This document shows positions 36,285 through 44,838 of a DNA stretch of 64,000 bases, piece by piece. Below the pieces are notes generated by a model, which was not told the DNA's origin, searched no databases, and worked only from the letters and a program-made list of their open reading frames with translations. Origin of the DNA: Verrucosispora sp. NA02020 (GTDB taxonomy: Bacteria > Actinomycetota > Actinomycetes > Mycobacteriales > Micromonosporaceae). Numbering within the stretch: the stretch's first letter is position 1; every line of letters starts with the position of its first letter. The stretch is from positions 3,968,001-4,032,000 of the forward strand of contig NZ_CP054923.1 of NCBI RefSeq assembly GCF_013364215.1. Reading direction: 5' to 3'. The translations under genes were made by a program, and so were the position numbers.

Positions 36285-36309
36285 TCGTCGTCCACCGGCC
36301 CGGAGGTGC

Positions 36310-37386
36310 TCAGTCGAACTCGACCACCGTCCGGGCGCCCTCGCCCCGTGCCATCCGGGCGAACGCCGCCGGCGCCTCGTCGAGGGTGGCCCGGTCGGTG
36401 ACCAGGTAGCTCAGGTCGAGCGTGCCGTCGAGCACCGCCCGCGCCAGCTCGGGCACGTCCCGGTCGGGGTCCGAGGAGCCGTAGACCGAGGAACGCAGCG
36501 TCCGCGCGGAGTGGAAGATGTCCAACGCGCTCAGGCCGACGATGTCGTCCTTGCCGCCCATCCCCACCACGACGACCTGGCCACCCCGGCGGGTGCTCTG
36601 CCAGGCGCTGCGGATCGTGGCGGACCGCCCGACGCACTCCACCGCGTGGTCGACGCCCCGGCCGCCGGTCAGTCCCCGGACCGCGCGGACCAGCGAGTCG
36701 TCCGCGAGCAGGAAGTCGGTGGCGCCCGCGGCGGCGGCCAACTCGGCCTTGGCGGGGGCGACGTCCACCCCGATCACCACAGCCGCACCGGCCGCACGCG
36801 CGGCGGCCACCGCCGACAGCCCGACCCCGCCGAGACCGATCACCGCGACCGAGTCGCCGGCCGCCACCCGCGCGGTACGCCGCACCGCGCCGACCCCGGT
36901 GAGCACCGCACAGCCGAGCAGTGCGGCGGCCGGGAACGGCAGCGCGGACGGCACTGCCACGGCGGCCTCCTGCGGCACCAGCACCTGCTCGGCGAGCGCG
37001 CCCAGCCCGAGCGTGACGTGCAGCGGCCGACCGTCCACGGTGTGTCCGCGCGCCACGGCCGGTGCCCCGTTGCGCCGGCACAGCCAGGGCTCGTCGCGCC
37101 GGCAGAACCAGCAGGAACGGCAGGCCGGTGCCCAGTTGAGCACCACGTGGTCGCCGGGGGCCACCCGGTCCACGCCGTCACCGACCTCCGCCACCACGCC
37201 GGCCGCCTCGTGTCCGAGCAGCAGCGGGTACGGCGCGGTCAGGGTGCCGTCCGCCATGGACAGGTCGGAGTGGCACACACCGGAGGCCCGGGTGCGGACG
37301 CGTACCTGGCCGGGGCCGGTCTCCGGCAGCTCGACCGGCTCCACCCGCAGCGGTGCGTCGGCGGCCCTGGCCACCAGACCTCTCAC
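36310..37386 (-). CDS. Zinc-dependent alcohol dehydrogenase (MDR family)
   Basis: A 358-aa medium-chain dehydrogenase. Catalytic-zinc region GVCHSDLS and GHEAAGVV, structural-zinc Cys cluster CRSCWFCRRDEPWLC and Rossmann motif GLGGVGLSAV are all visible. The GTG at 37386 overlaps the upstream aldehyde dehydrogenase stop (GTGA), so the two are coupled; together they would oxidise an alcohol to an acid. The four-Cys lobe and WAPACRSCWFC segment resemble NDMA- or mycothiol-linked actinobacterial enzymes. The aromatic context allows a coniferyl- or benzyl-alcohol role; this is not demonstrated. Confidence 0.88.
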   Translation of the reverse strand: MRGLVARAADAPLRVEPVELPETGPGQVRVRTRASGVCHSDLSMADGTLTAPYPLLLGHEAAGVVAEVGDGVDRVAPGDHVVLNWAPACRSCWFCRRDEPWLCRRNGAPAVARGHTVDGRPLHVTLGLGALAEQVLVPQEAAVAVPSALPFPAAALLGCAVLTGVGAVRRTARVAAGDSVAVIGLGGVGLSAVAAARAAGAAVVIGVDVAPAKAELAAAAGATDFLLADDSLVRAVRGLTGGRGVDHAVECVGRSATIRSAWQSTRRGGQVVVVGMGGKDDIVGLSALDIFHSARTLRSSVYGSSDPDRDVPELARAVLDGTLDLSYLVTDRATLDEAPAAFARMARGEGARTVVEFD

Positions 37387-38801
37387 CGCTGGATCGCCTT
37401 GATCTCGCAGAACTCCGCCAGCCCGTGGCTGCCCAGCTCGCGCCCGAGACCGGACTGCTTGTAGCCGCCGAACGGGGCCATCGGGTTGAACGGCGCCCCG
37501 TTGATGTCGACGGCACCGGTGCGCAGCCGCCGGGCCACCCGCAGCGCCCGTTCCTCGTCGGCGGACCAGACCGCGCCGGCCAGACCGTAGCGGGAGTTGT
37601 TGGCGACCGCCACGGCGTGGTCGTCGTCGTCGACCGGGATCACCGCCAGCACCGGCCCGAAGACCTCCTCCTGCGCGAGGGCGCTGTCCGGGTCGACGTC
37701 GGCGATCACCGTCGGGGCGACGAAGAAGCCCCGGTCCGGCACCGGGGCGTCGGGCCCACCGACGACCAGCCGGCCGCCGTCGGCCAGGCCCCGGGCGACG
37801 TGCGCGCGGACCCGGTCCCGCTGCTGCGCCGAGACCAGCGGACCGAGCCGGGTGGCCGGTTCGAGGGGGTCGCCGACCTGGTAGCCCTCGGCGGCCTTGG
37901 CCACCAGGTCGAGGGCCTCGTCGTAACGGGCCCGCTGCACCAGCATCCGGGTCCACGCGGTGCAGGTCTGCCCCGAGTTGAGGAAGGCGTTGCCGACACC
38001 GACCTTGACCGCGGTGGTCAGGTCGGCGTCGTCCAGGATCACGTTGGCCGACTTGCCGCCGAGTTCCAGCGCGACCCGGGCGATCCGGTCGGCGGCGAGG
38101 TGCGCGACGCGTCGACCGGAGGCGGTGGAGCCGGTGAAGGAGACCAGGTCCACGTCGGGGTGGGCGGCGATGGCCTCGCCCACCACCGGACCGGTGCCGG
38201 TGACCAGGTTGACCACGCCCGGCGGCAGGCCCGCCGCGTGCACGGCGTCGAAGAGGAGGTACGCCGTCAGCGGCGTCAGCTCGCTCGGCTTCAGCACCAC
38301 CGTGCACCCGGCGGCCAGCGCCGGCGCGAGTTTGGCCACGATCTGGTGCAGCGGGTAGTTCCACGGGGTGATCGCGCCGACCACACCCACCGGCTCGCGG
38401 ACCACCAGTGAGTTGCCGACCGTCTCCGGTGCCGGCGGCCGGGCGGCCAGGTCGACGTAGCTGCGCAGCACGGTCAGCGGCAGGCCGGTCTGCACCCGGG
38501 TGGCGACCTTGAGCGGAGTGCCGAGCTCCCGCACGACGGTGCGGGCGATGTCGTAGGCGCGCGCGGTCAGCTCGGCGTGCAGTCGGTCGAGGTGGGCGGC
38601 CCGGTCCGCCGGGTCGGTCGCGGACCAGCTCCCGAAAGCCGCGCGGGCGGCGGCCACCGCCCGGTCCACGTCCTCGGCGGTGCCGGCCGGGACGGTCGCG
38701 ACGATCTCCTCGGTCGTCGGGTCGTGCACCTCCAACGACTCCGCGCCGCTCGGGGGCACCCAGCGCCCGTCCAGGTAGAAGTCCGTCCGTGCGAGATCCA
38801 T
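37383..38801 (-). CDS. NAD(P)-dependent aldehyde dehydrogenase
   Basis: A 472-aa ALDH-superfamily enzyme with [10 protein letters not shown], cofactor motif FTGSTASGR, catalytic Glu in [10 protein letters not shown], catalytic Cys in [11 protein letters not shown] and [10 protein letters not shown]. Vanillin- and benzaldehyde-type dehydrogenases fall in this group. It is the first gene of a two-gene operon with the alcohol dehydrogenase. A 17-bp site directly upstream (38818-38834) repeats the site in the divergent tetR/acyl-CoA dehydrogenase promoter, so the TetR regulator at 38839 probably controls it. Confidence 0.9.
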   Translation of the reverse strand: MDLARTDFYLDGRWVPPSGAESLEVHDPTTEEIVATVPAGTAEDVDRAVAAARAAFGSWSATDPADRAAHLDRLHAELTARAYDIARTVVRELGTPLKVATRVQTGLPLTVLRSYVDLAARPPAPETVGNSLVVREPVGVVGAITPWNYPLHQIVAKLAPALAAGCTVVLKPSELTPLTAYLLFDAVHAAGLPPGVVNLVTGTGPVVGEAIAAHPDVDLVSFTGSTASGRRVAHLAADRIARVALELGGKSANVILDDADLTTAVKVGVGNAFLNSGQTCTAWTRMLVQRARYDEALDLVAKAAEGYQVGDPLEPATRLGPLVSAQQRDRVRAHVARGLADGGRLVVGGPDAPVPDRGFFVAPTVIADVDPDSALAQEEVFGPVLAVIPVDDDDHAVAVANNSRYGLAGAVWSADEERALRVARRLRTGAVDINGAPFNPMAPFGGYKQSGLGRELGSHGLAEFCEIKAIQR

Positions 38802-38817
38802 GCGGCCCTCACCTCGC

Positions 38818-38834
38818 CTAGCAGTGGAAGTTTT
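38818..38834 (-). promoter_or_regulatory. Repeated operator candidate upstream of aldehyde dehydrogenase
   Basis: On the minus strand the site reads aaaacttccactgctag and is identical in 14 of 17 positions to aaaacttgcagcgctag at 39569-39585. It sits in the 37-nt gap between the tetR stop and the ALDH start. Confidence 0.6.
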
Positions 38835-38838
38835 GACC

Positions 38839-39504
38839 CTAGTACGCCTCGTCGGTCGACGGGAGGGGTGGCAGCGGGCCGACGGCGCGTTCGTAGCTGT
38901 GGGACAAGCCCTCGATCAGGGCGTCCAGGCCGAGCGTGAAGGCGCCCTCGTCGACCTGTTGCTGGTGCTCGGCGAGCCGGTGCGCCTGGCTCAGGTGCGG
39001 GTACTGGTCGGCGTAGACGCTCGGGTCCTCGACGAAGCCCCGGGCGAACGAGCCGAGCGCCGAGCCGGTCACGAAGTAGCGCATCAGCGCGCCGATGTGG
39101 GTGGCCCGCGCCGGTGGCCAGCCCGCCGTGACGAGCCCGCCGTAGACGGCGTCGGCCATCGCCAGCGCCGCCGGTCGCCGCCCGGGACCCTGCGCCAGGT
39201 GCGGCACGATGTTCGGGTGGGCGGCCAGGGCCGCCCGATAGGTGTGTCCCCACCGGCGCAGCGCCACCCGCCAGTCGACCGCGCCGAAGTACGACACGTC
39301 CACCCGGCCGGTGATGCTGTCCGCCACCGCGTCGAGGATCGCGTCCTTCGTGGCGAAGTGGTTGTAGAGCGACGGTCCCCGGACGCCGAGTTCGGCGGCG
39401 AGCCGGCGGGTGGAGAACCCGGCCAGCCCGTCGGCGTCGATCAGCGCCACGGCGGCCTCGACGATCCGCTCCCGGCTGAGCAGCGCCTGTCGTGGCCGGG
39501 GCAT
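38839..39504 (-). CDS. TetR/AcrR-family regulator with TetR_C_1-type domain
   Basis: A 221-aa regulator with an N-terminal HTH (SRERIVEAAVALIDADGLAGFSTRRLAAELGVRGPSLYNHFATKDAILDAV) and a C-terminal domain like that of tetracycline-type TetR proteins (WGHTYRAALAAHPNIVPHLAQGP, then TGSALGSFARGF). GAGGAGGAAG precedes ATG 39504. It is divergent from the acyl-CoA dehydrogenase and upstream of the ALDH-ADH pair; the two repeated sites suggest that it represses both. Confidence 0.88.
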   Translation of the reverse strand: MPRPRQALLSRERIVEAAVALIDADGLAGFSTRRLAAELGVRGPSLYNHFATKDAILDAVADSITGRVDVSYFGAVDWRVALRRWGHTYRAALAAHPNIVPHLAQGPGRRPAALAMADAVYGGLVTAGWPPARATHIGALMRYFVTGSALGSFARGFVEDPSVYADQYPHLSQAHRLAEHQQQVDEGAFTLGLDALIEGLSHSYERAVGPLPPLPSTDEAY

Positions 39505-39568
39505 GGGCTTCCTCCTCGGGTGGGTGCTCTGTGGCGGAACTCTGCCACACCGCAGGTCTGGACAGCCG

Positions 39569-39588
39569 AAAACTTGCAGCGCTAGTTT
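39569..39588 (+). promoter_or_regulatory. Operator candidate in the tetR / acyl-CoA dehydrogenase divergent promoter
   Basis: An imperfect palindrome (aaact...agttt, centre 39579) that is also the second copy of the 17-bp site found before the ALDH gene. An 8-bp palindrome, gtttaaac (39585-39592), adjoins it. Confidence 0.6.
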
Positions 39589-39633
39589 AAACGCAGAGAC
39601 GTCACCAGCCCAACCGAAAGGACGGGTGAGCAC

Positions 39634-40809
39634 ATGGACTTCGGACTGTCCGACGAGGAACGGGCCATCCGCGACACCGCCCGCGACTTCATCGCCCGCG
39701 AGGTCATGCCGCTGGAACAGGAGCTGCTGCGCCGGGAACGGGCCCACCAGCCCGGCCTGGAACGCGCCGAGCTGCGCGAGTTGCAGCTCAAGGCGCGTGC
39801 CTTCGGCTTCTGGGGCCTGGCCACCCCGCAGCGGTACGGCGGCATGGAACTGCCCGCCGTCGTCCAGTCGCTGATCTGGACCGAGATCGGCCGTACGTTC
39901 GTGCCGTTCCGGTTCGGCGGTGAGGCCGACAACATCCTCTTCCACGCCACCGACGAGCAGCAGAAGGAGTTCCTGCTGCCCACCATCGAGGGGGAGCGGC
40001 TCTCCTGCTTCGCCATCACCGAACCGGGCGCCGGCTCGGACGCGGCCAACATCCGGTTCAGCGCCCGCCGCGACGGTGACGACTGGATCCTCAACGGCGA
40101 GAAGACCTTCATCACCGGCGGCAACGAGGCCGACTTCGCCATCGTCATCGCCGTCACCGATCCCGAGCGGGGCGCCCGCAACGGCGGGGCGACCGCGTTC
40201 CTGGTGGACCGGGCGATGGGCTGGCGGTCGGAGTTCATCCCGACGATGGGCGAGGGCGGGCCGGCGTCGCTGGTCTTCGACGACGTACGCGTGCCGCACC
40301 GCAACATCCTCGGCGAGATCGGCCAGGGCTTCGCCCTCGGCATGGAGTGGATCGGCAAGGGGCGGTACACCATCCCCTCGCACGCCGTCGGCATCGCCGA
40401 ACGGGCGCTGCGGATGGCTATCGAGCACGCCAACACGCGCGAGACCTTCGGCAAGAAGATCGGCACCAACCAGGCCATCCAGTGGATGATCGCCGACTCG
40501 GAGACCGAGCTGGAGGCGGCCCGGTGGCTGATCCTGCGTGCCGCCTGGACGGTCGACGCGGGCCTGGACCCGCGACACGCCTCCTCGATGGCGAAGCTCT
40601 ACGGCGCCGGCATGGTCAACCGGGTGGTGGACCGGGTGCTCCAGATCCACGGCGGCATGGGCTACACCCGGGAGCTGCCGATCGAACGCTGGTACCGGCA
40701 GGTGCGGCTCTATCGCATCTTCGAGGGCACCGACGAGATGCAGCGGCTGATCATCGCCCGCGACCTGCTGCGGGGGTACACGAAAATCGGCGGGCATCTG
40801 GCCGGGTAG
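39634..40809 (+). CDS. Acyl-CoA dehydrogenase
   Basis: A 391-aa FAD enzyme that forms the 2,3-double bond of an acyl-CoA. Signatures are CFAITEPGAGSDAANIR, FITGGNEADFAIV, catalytic-region FEGTDEMQRLIIAR at the C terminus and RETFGKKIGTNQAIQWMIAD. Length is typical. AAAGGA lies upstream of the ATG. It is transcribed divergently from TetR, with the alcohol and aldehyde dehydrogenases across the regulator. The three together could process an alcohol to an enoyl-CoA once a CoA ligase acts. Chain-length preference is not readable. Confidence 0.9.
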   Translation: MDFGLSDEERAIRDTARDFIAREVMPLEQELLRRERAHQPGLERAELRELQLKARAFGFWGLATPQRYGGMELPAVVQSLIWTEIGRTFVPFRFGGEADNILFHATDEQQKEFLLPTIEGERLSCFAITEPGAGSDAANIRFSARRDGDDWILNGEKTFITGGNEADFAIVIAVTDPERGARNGGATAFLVDRAMGWRSEFIPTMGEGGPASLVFDDVRVPHRNILGEIGQGFALGMEWIGKGRYTIPSHAVGIAERALRMAIEHANTRETFGKKIGTNQAIQWMIADSETELEAARWLILRAAWTVDAGLDPRHASSMAKLYGAGMVNRVVDRVLQIHGGMGYTRELPIERWYRQVRLYRIFEGTDEMQRLIIARDLLRGYTKIGGHLAG

Positions 40810-40826
40810 TCGTCAGAATCGTCGTC

Positions 40827-41998
40827 ATGTCCGCTCGCCACATCGCCATGATCGGCAGCACCGCGCCGAGTCACGTCTATCCCTCGCTGGCCCTGATCCG
40901 CGAACTCGTGGACCGGGGCCACCGCGTCACGTACGCGATCGGCGCACCGTTGACCGACCTGGTCGCGTCGGCCGGCGCGGAGCCGCTCGCCCACCCGACG
41001 ATCCTGCCGCTGGGCGACACGGCCTGGCCGGAGGACCCGGGTGCGGCGATGCGGATCTTCCTCGACGAGGCCGTGGCGGTGCTGCCCCGGCTGACCGCCC
41101 GCTACGACGAGGACCGGCCGGACCTCGTGCTGTACGACATCGGCGGGCTGGCGGGACCGCTGCTCGGCACCAGGTACGGCGTACCGGCCGTGCAACTGTC
41201 GCCCGCGATGGTCGCCTGGGACGGCTACGACGAGGACATGGCGGAGTTCTTCACCGCCCTGCGTGCCTCGGAGTCCGGGCGCGACTACTACGCCACGCTG
41301 GACCGGTGGCTTGCCGAGAACGGCGTCCACCAGGACGGGCACGTGTTCCTGAGCCGTCCGCCGCACGTCCTCGCCCTGATCCCCGAGGCGATGCAGCCGC
41401 ACGCCGACCGGGTGTCGCGCCAGCGCGTACGGTTCGTCGGCCCGTGCCTCGACCCCGCCCGGCTCGACGAACCGGGCTGGACGCCACCGGCCGACGGACT
41501 GCCGGTGCTGCTGGTCTCCTTCGGCACCGCGTACAACGACCAGATGCCGGTCTACCGCGCGTGCCTGAGCGGGTTCGCCGACTCCCGCTGGCACGTGGTG
41601 CTCGCGGTCGGCGACAAGGTGGACCCGGCCGAGCTGGGTCCACAGCCGGCCAACGTCGAGGTGCACCGCCGGGTGCCGCAGGTGATGGTGCTGGGGCACG
41701 CCTCGGCGTTCGTCACCCACGCCGGGATGGGCGGCTGCACCGAGGCGCTCTGGTGCGGCGTACCCACGGTGGCGATCCCACAGGCGGTGGACCAGTTCGC
41801 CAACGCCGACCGGCTGGTGGCGGCCGGCTGCTGCCGGCGGACGAGGTCACCGCGCAGACCCTGCGGACGGCCGTCGACGCGGTCGCCGACGACCCGGAGC
41901 TGCGGCGACGGCTGGACACGCTCCGGTCCGAGGTGCGGGCGAACGGCGGGGTGCGGCACGCGGCGGAGGCGGTGGAGAGCTTCCTGGCCGACCGCTGA
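40827..41998 (+). pseudogene. Macrolide-type (MGT) UDP-glycosyltransferase, frameshifted
   Basis: GT1-family glycosyltransferase related to macrolide-inactivating Mgt enzymes. The first frame runs from ATG 40827 (ARHIAMIGSTAPSHVYPSLALIRELVDRGHRVTYAIG) through the nucleotide-sugar motif VTHAGMGGCTEALWCGVPTVAIPQAVDQFANADRLVAAG. At about 41821-41830 the family-like sequence jumps frame to GRLLPADEVTAQTLRTAVDAVADDPELRRRL and ends at the stop at 41996-41998. As read, the first frame continues to 42023 with an Arg/Cys-rich tail unlike the family. Either a sequencing error or a real 10-nt (or 1-nt) deletion is present. The lost part is the last C-terminal helices, so activity may be lost. Confidence 0.75.
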
Positions 41999-42004
41999 CA
42001 CCGT

Positions 42005-42044
42005 CGTGGCGGTGCGCGGGTGATCGTGGCGGTGCGCGGGTGAT
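42005..42044. repeat. 20-bp tandem duplication
   Basis: cgtggcggtgcgcgggtgat occurs twice head to tail (42005-42024, 42025-42044). Its first ten bases recur at 42055, in the left arm of the adjoining hairpin. Confidence 0.8.
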
Positions 42045-42054
42045 CCGGCGTCAG

Positions 42055-42107
42055 CGTGGCGGTGTGGCTGTTGCCGGGTCGGCGTGTCGGACAGCCACAC
42101 TGCCACG
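42055..42107. terminator. Long hairpin after the glycosyltransferase
   Basis: 42055-42071 pairs with 42091-42107 in 16 of 17 positions, with a 19-nt loop. It is a likely terminator for the glycosyltransferase, or a repeat-derived element, since the arm sequence also occurs in the tandem copies just upstream. Confidence 0.6.
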
Positions 42108-42163
42108 ATGATCGGGGCGGGCGTGGGTGCCGGCTCGTTGTGCATGACGGGGATGGGAGTCTC

Positions 42164-42661
42164 ATGGCCGACGTCAGGCTTCGACCGATGCGGGGTGGGG
42201 ACGCCGAGCGGGTGTTGGCGATCTATCAGGCCGGGTTGGACGGCGGGCAGGCCAGTTTCGAGACCGTCGCGCCGACCTGGGCCGCCTTCGACGCCGGTCG
42301 GCTGCCGGCACACCGGCTGGTCGCGGTGGACGCCGACGGCGCGCTGCTCGGCTGGATCGCGGTGTCGCCGACCTCGACCCGGGCGGTGTACGCCGGGGTG
42401 GTGGAGCACTCCGTCTACGTGGATCCGGCAGCCCAGGGTCGTGGCGTGGCCGGGCTGCTGCTGGACGGGTTGATCGCCTCGACCGAGGCGGCCGGTGTCT
42501 GGACCATCCAGTCCGGCGTCTTCCCGGAGAACGTCGCCAGTCTGGCGCTGCACCGGCGGGCCGGCTTCCGTGTCGTCGGCACCCGGCAACGGGTGGGCCG
42601 GCACCACGGCCGCTGGCGCGACGTCGTCCTCCTGGAACGCCGCAGCCCGGTCGTGATGTAA
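42164..42661 (+). CDS. GNAT acetyltransferase, phosphinothricin-acetyltransferase (Pat/Bar) type
   Basis: A 165-aa N-acetyltransferase. RLRPMRGGDAERVLAIYQAGLDGGQASFET, then VEHSVYVDPAAQGRGVAGLLLDGLI (acetyl-CoA loop) and ASLALHRRAGFRVVGTRQRVGRHHGRWRDVVLLER follow the Pat/Bar pattern. Relatives acetylate phosphinothricin or methionine sulfoximine and similar glutamate analogues. ATG 42164 is preferred for the GGGATGGGAG ribosome site; an open frame to 42056 runs through the hairpin region. The stop codon is the first base pairs of the repeat hairpin at 42660. Confidence 0.86.
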   Translation: MADVRLRPMRGGDAERVLAIYQAGLDGGQASFETVAPTWAAFDAGRLPAHRLVAVDADGALLGWIAVSPTSTRAVYAGVVEHSVYVDPAAQGRGVAGLLLDGLIASTEAAGVWTIQSGVFPENVASLALHRRAGFRVVGTRQRVGRHHGRWRDVVLLERRSPVVM

Positions 42662-42709
42662 GGAGGGGTCCCCTGCTATGCACCAGGCGTTAGCAGGGGA
42701 CCCCTCCTT
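42660..42709. terminator. Conserved 19-bp-stem hairpin repeat, copy 1 (bidirectional terminator)
   Basis: Left arm 42660-42678 and right arm 42691-42709 pair perfectly around a 12-nt loop (tgcaccaggcgt). Each arm also contains a self-complementary agggg-t-cccc core. It lies between convergent genes. A second copy, inverted, is at 57999-58046 with the same loop and one compensated base-pair change. I associate this repeat with Micromonospora genomes. Confidence 0.85.
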
Positions 42710-42715
42710 TCACTC

Positions 42716-44578
42716 CTACGGGTACTGGCGCAGGTAGACGGGTGCGCCGACCCGGTCCATGTCGGCGGCCTCGCCCACCCCGTTGACCACGTGGTCGATG
42801 GTGCCGGCGCTCAGGTTCACCGTCATGATGTGGTGCAGCCGGACACCGGGCCGCACCGGCACCTCGAATCCGTTCTCGGTACGGATCGACGGGTTGTTCT
42901 GGTTGAACACGTACACGCCGCCGCCGTACAGGGTGTGGTGCCGCACCCGGTCGGCGACCTTGTAACCGGCCCACCCGTTGACCGTGCCGTTCATCCAGTC
43001 CGCCTGCGTGGGCGGGTCGTACGGCAGCTCGTTCTGGTAGAGGACCGTGGTGCCGTGCTCGCCGTTCCAAACGGTGTTGTACCGCTGGAAGTGCTCCACG
43101 AACAGGCCGGTGGCGGTGACGTGGTCGCCGTTGATGACCGCGCCGTACCGTCCGGTGTTGGTCCGCCAGCGGTCGGTGTCGCCGTTGACCCCCTCGGTGA
43201 AGCCCTCCACACCGTGGTCGCCGCGCCACACCCAGGTGTGGTCGATCAGGACATGGTCGCTGTTGACCTCCAGCGCGGTGTCGGTCTTGCCGATGTGCGG
43301 TCCGCCGATCCGGAAGTACACGTCGGAGAGCGTCGTCGGGTTCTTCGGCGTGCTGTGGTCGCGGCCGTGCTTGCGGCCGACCCGCAGCAGCACCGGCGAC
43401 TCGGTGAGGCCGGCGTCGATGGTGACTCCGGCGACCACCACGCCGGGCACCCCGGCGACGTCGAGCGGTACGGCTCCCTTGACGGCGGTGAGCGTGGCGT
43501 GTCCGATGCCGAGCACGACGGTGTCGGGCCGGCGTACCTCGATGCTGCGGGCCACGTCGTACACGCCCGGGGTGAGCAGCAGGTGCCTGCCTCGGGCGAG
43601 CTGCGAGTTGATCGTCTGCACCGAGTCGGACGGCTTGGCGACGAAGAAGTCACCGATCGGGATGGTGCGTCCCGGCGTCAGCCCGTTCGCCCAGGTGACA
43701 CCCCGGGTGTCCCGGCGGGCGGCGGGCACCCGGACCTGGTACTTGCCCTTGGCGTCGACGAACAGGTACGGCTTCTCCCGGCTGACCGGTGTGGTGTCCA
43801 GGGTGGTGTACGGCGGGTCGGGGAACCCGTCGTCGTCGGGGGCGCCCACCACTCCGGCGAAGACCTGGTTCCACACCCCGTTGGACCAGCTCTCGACCTC
43901 GCTGTTGCGGGTCAGCCACTGCTGCTGGGAGCCGTTGGTGGTGGCCGGCAGCCGGGAGTCGGCGATGAAGCCGCCGCTGGCGTACTGCGGCCCGTTGGTG
44001 CAGTAGTCCATCAGCGAGAGCCCGCCGCCGCTGATGTCCAGTCGGCGCATCGACACCGCCTGGGAGACCGCCCAGAAGTTGGCCGAGGCACGGCAGTCGT
44101 CCTGACCGGTGGCGTTGACGCGCAGCGACAGGTTGGACAGCGTGCGCCAGAAGTTGACCAGCGCGATGCAGTTGCCGGTGCCCCCCTCGGTCAGGCACCG
44201 GTTGTACGCCTCGATCTTGCCGTTGATGACCACGTCGGTGGGGGAGGCGCCGAGCCCGGAGATCTCGGTGTAGTAGCCGACCTTGATCTGGAGCGGCTGC
44301 GCGGCCGTGCCGTAGCTGCCCGGCCGGAACAGGTACGCGTGCCGGGTGGTGCCCATCTCGTTGTCGACCTGCGCGGCGTGGGCCGCGTCGAGGGTGGCCT
44401 GGATCCGGCTGACCGGCATGCTCGGGTCGAAGATCGTGACGTTCGGCCCGAAGTCCGGGGTGACCGGGCGGGGCGGTCCCGCACCGGCCGGGGTGGTGGT
44501 GGAGACGGCGGCGGTGGTCAGCACGAGGCCGAAGGCCAGCGCGCGACCGAGCCGCCGGCGGTGTGGTCGAGTCGGCAT
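42716..44578 (-). CDS. Secreted right-handed beta-helix protein (GH55/pectate-lyase-like)
   Basis: A 620-aa exported protein. Signal peptide (LGRALAFGLVLTTAAVSTTTPAGA), then two beta-helix halves: the first with STPDVVINGKIEAYN-like turns and LVNFWRTLSNLSLRVNA, the second with LLLTPGVYDVARSIEVRRPDTVVLGIGHATLT and NSDHVLIDHTWVWRGDHG. The double helix and spacing recall GH55 laminarinases and related adenylyl-cyclase-annotated actinobacterial proteins. Specific activity is unknown; a beta-glucan or polyuronide target is plausible. AAGGA precedes the ATG. A LacI-like palindrome lies 66 nt upstream. Confidence 0.75.
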   Translation of the reverse strand: MPTRPHRRRLGRALAFGLVLTTAAVSTTTPAGAGPPRPVTPDFGPNVTIFDPSMPVSRIQATLDAAHAAQVDNEMGTTRHAYLFRPGSYGTAAQPLQIKVGYYTEISGLGASPTDVVINGKIEAYNRCLTEGGTGNCIALVNFWRTLSNLSLRVNATGQDDCRASANFWAVSQAVSMRRLDISGGGLSLMDYCTNGPQYASGGFIADSRLPATTNGSQQQWLTRNSEVESWSNGVWNQVFAGVVGAPDDDGFPDPPYTTLDTTPVSREKPYLFVDAKGKYQVRVPAARRDTRGVTWANGLTPGRTIPIGDFFVAKPSDSVQTINSQLARGRHLLLTPGVYDVARSIEVRRPDTVVLGIGHATLTAVKGAVPLDVAGVPGVVVAGVTIDAGLTESPVLLRVGRKHGRDHSTPKNPTTLSDVYFRIGGPHIGKTDTALEVNSDHVLIDHTWVWRGDHGVEGFTEGVNGDTDRWRTNTGRYGAVINGDHVTATGLFVEHFQRYNTVWNGEHGTTVLYQNELPYDPPTQADWMNGTVNGWAGYKVADRVRHHTLYGGGVYVFNQNNPSIRTENGFEVPVRPGVRLHHIMTVNLSAGTIDHVVNGVGEAADMDRVGAPVYLRQYP

Positions 44579-44643
44579 GCGTTCGTCCTTCCCGTCGGGA
44601 CGGCGTGATCTCCGGCCCGACGACGCGGTGGACCCCGTTGCGT

Positions 44644-44655
44644 GAGAGCGCTCTC
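44644..44655. promoter_or_regulatory. LacI-family type operator upstream of the beta-helix gene
   Basis: gagagcgctctc is a perfect 12-bp palindrome with central GCGC, of the same form as cellulose- and sugar-responsive LacI/CebR sites. It resembles the palindrome at 2073-2084. No LacI gene is in the window. Confidence 0.55.
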
Positions 44656-44838
44656 TCGCTGGGGCGGACTTGTATCACGGTGTGAAGAAATCGGGGTCGA
44701 GATGTTTCTACCCCGTAACCGCGCCACGCGCCATGGTCGGGACGCATCGATTTCCGTGGGGTTCCACCACGTGGGCCCGGCAGAGAGCCGACGGTGCCGT
44801 CCCGGGCGGATCACGACACCCGGCCGGGACGGCACGCC

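Noticed and set aside
42005..42107. CRISPR-like or attachment-site array
   Set aside because: Only two direct copies and no spacers; it is a tandem duplication next to a hairpin. No integrase is present.
41999..42660. Longer GNAT reading frame starting at 42056
   Set aside because: The added codons lie in the hairpin, and the ribosome site fits ATG 42164.
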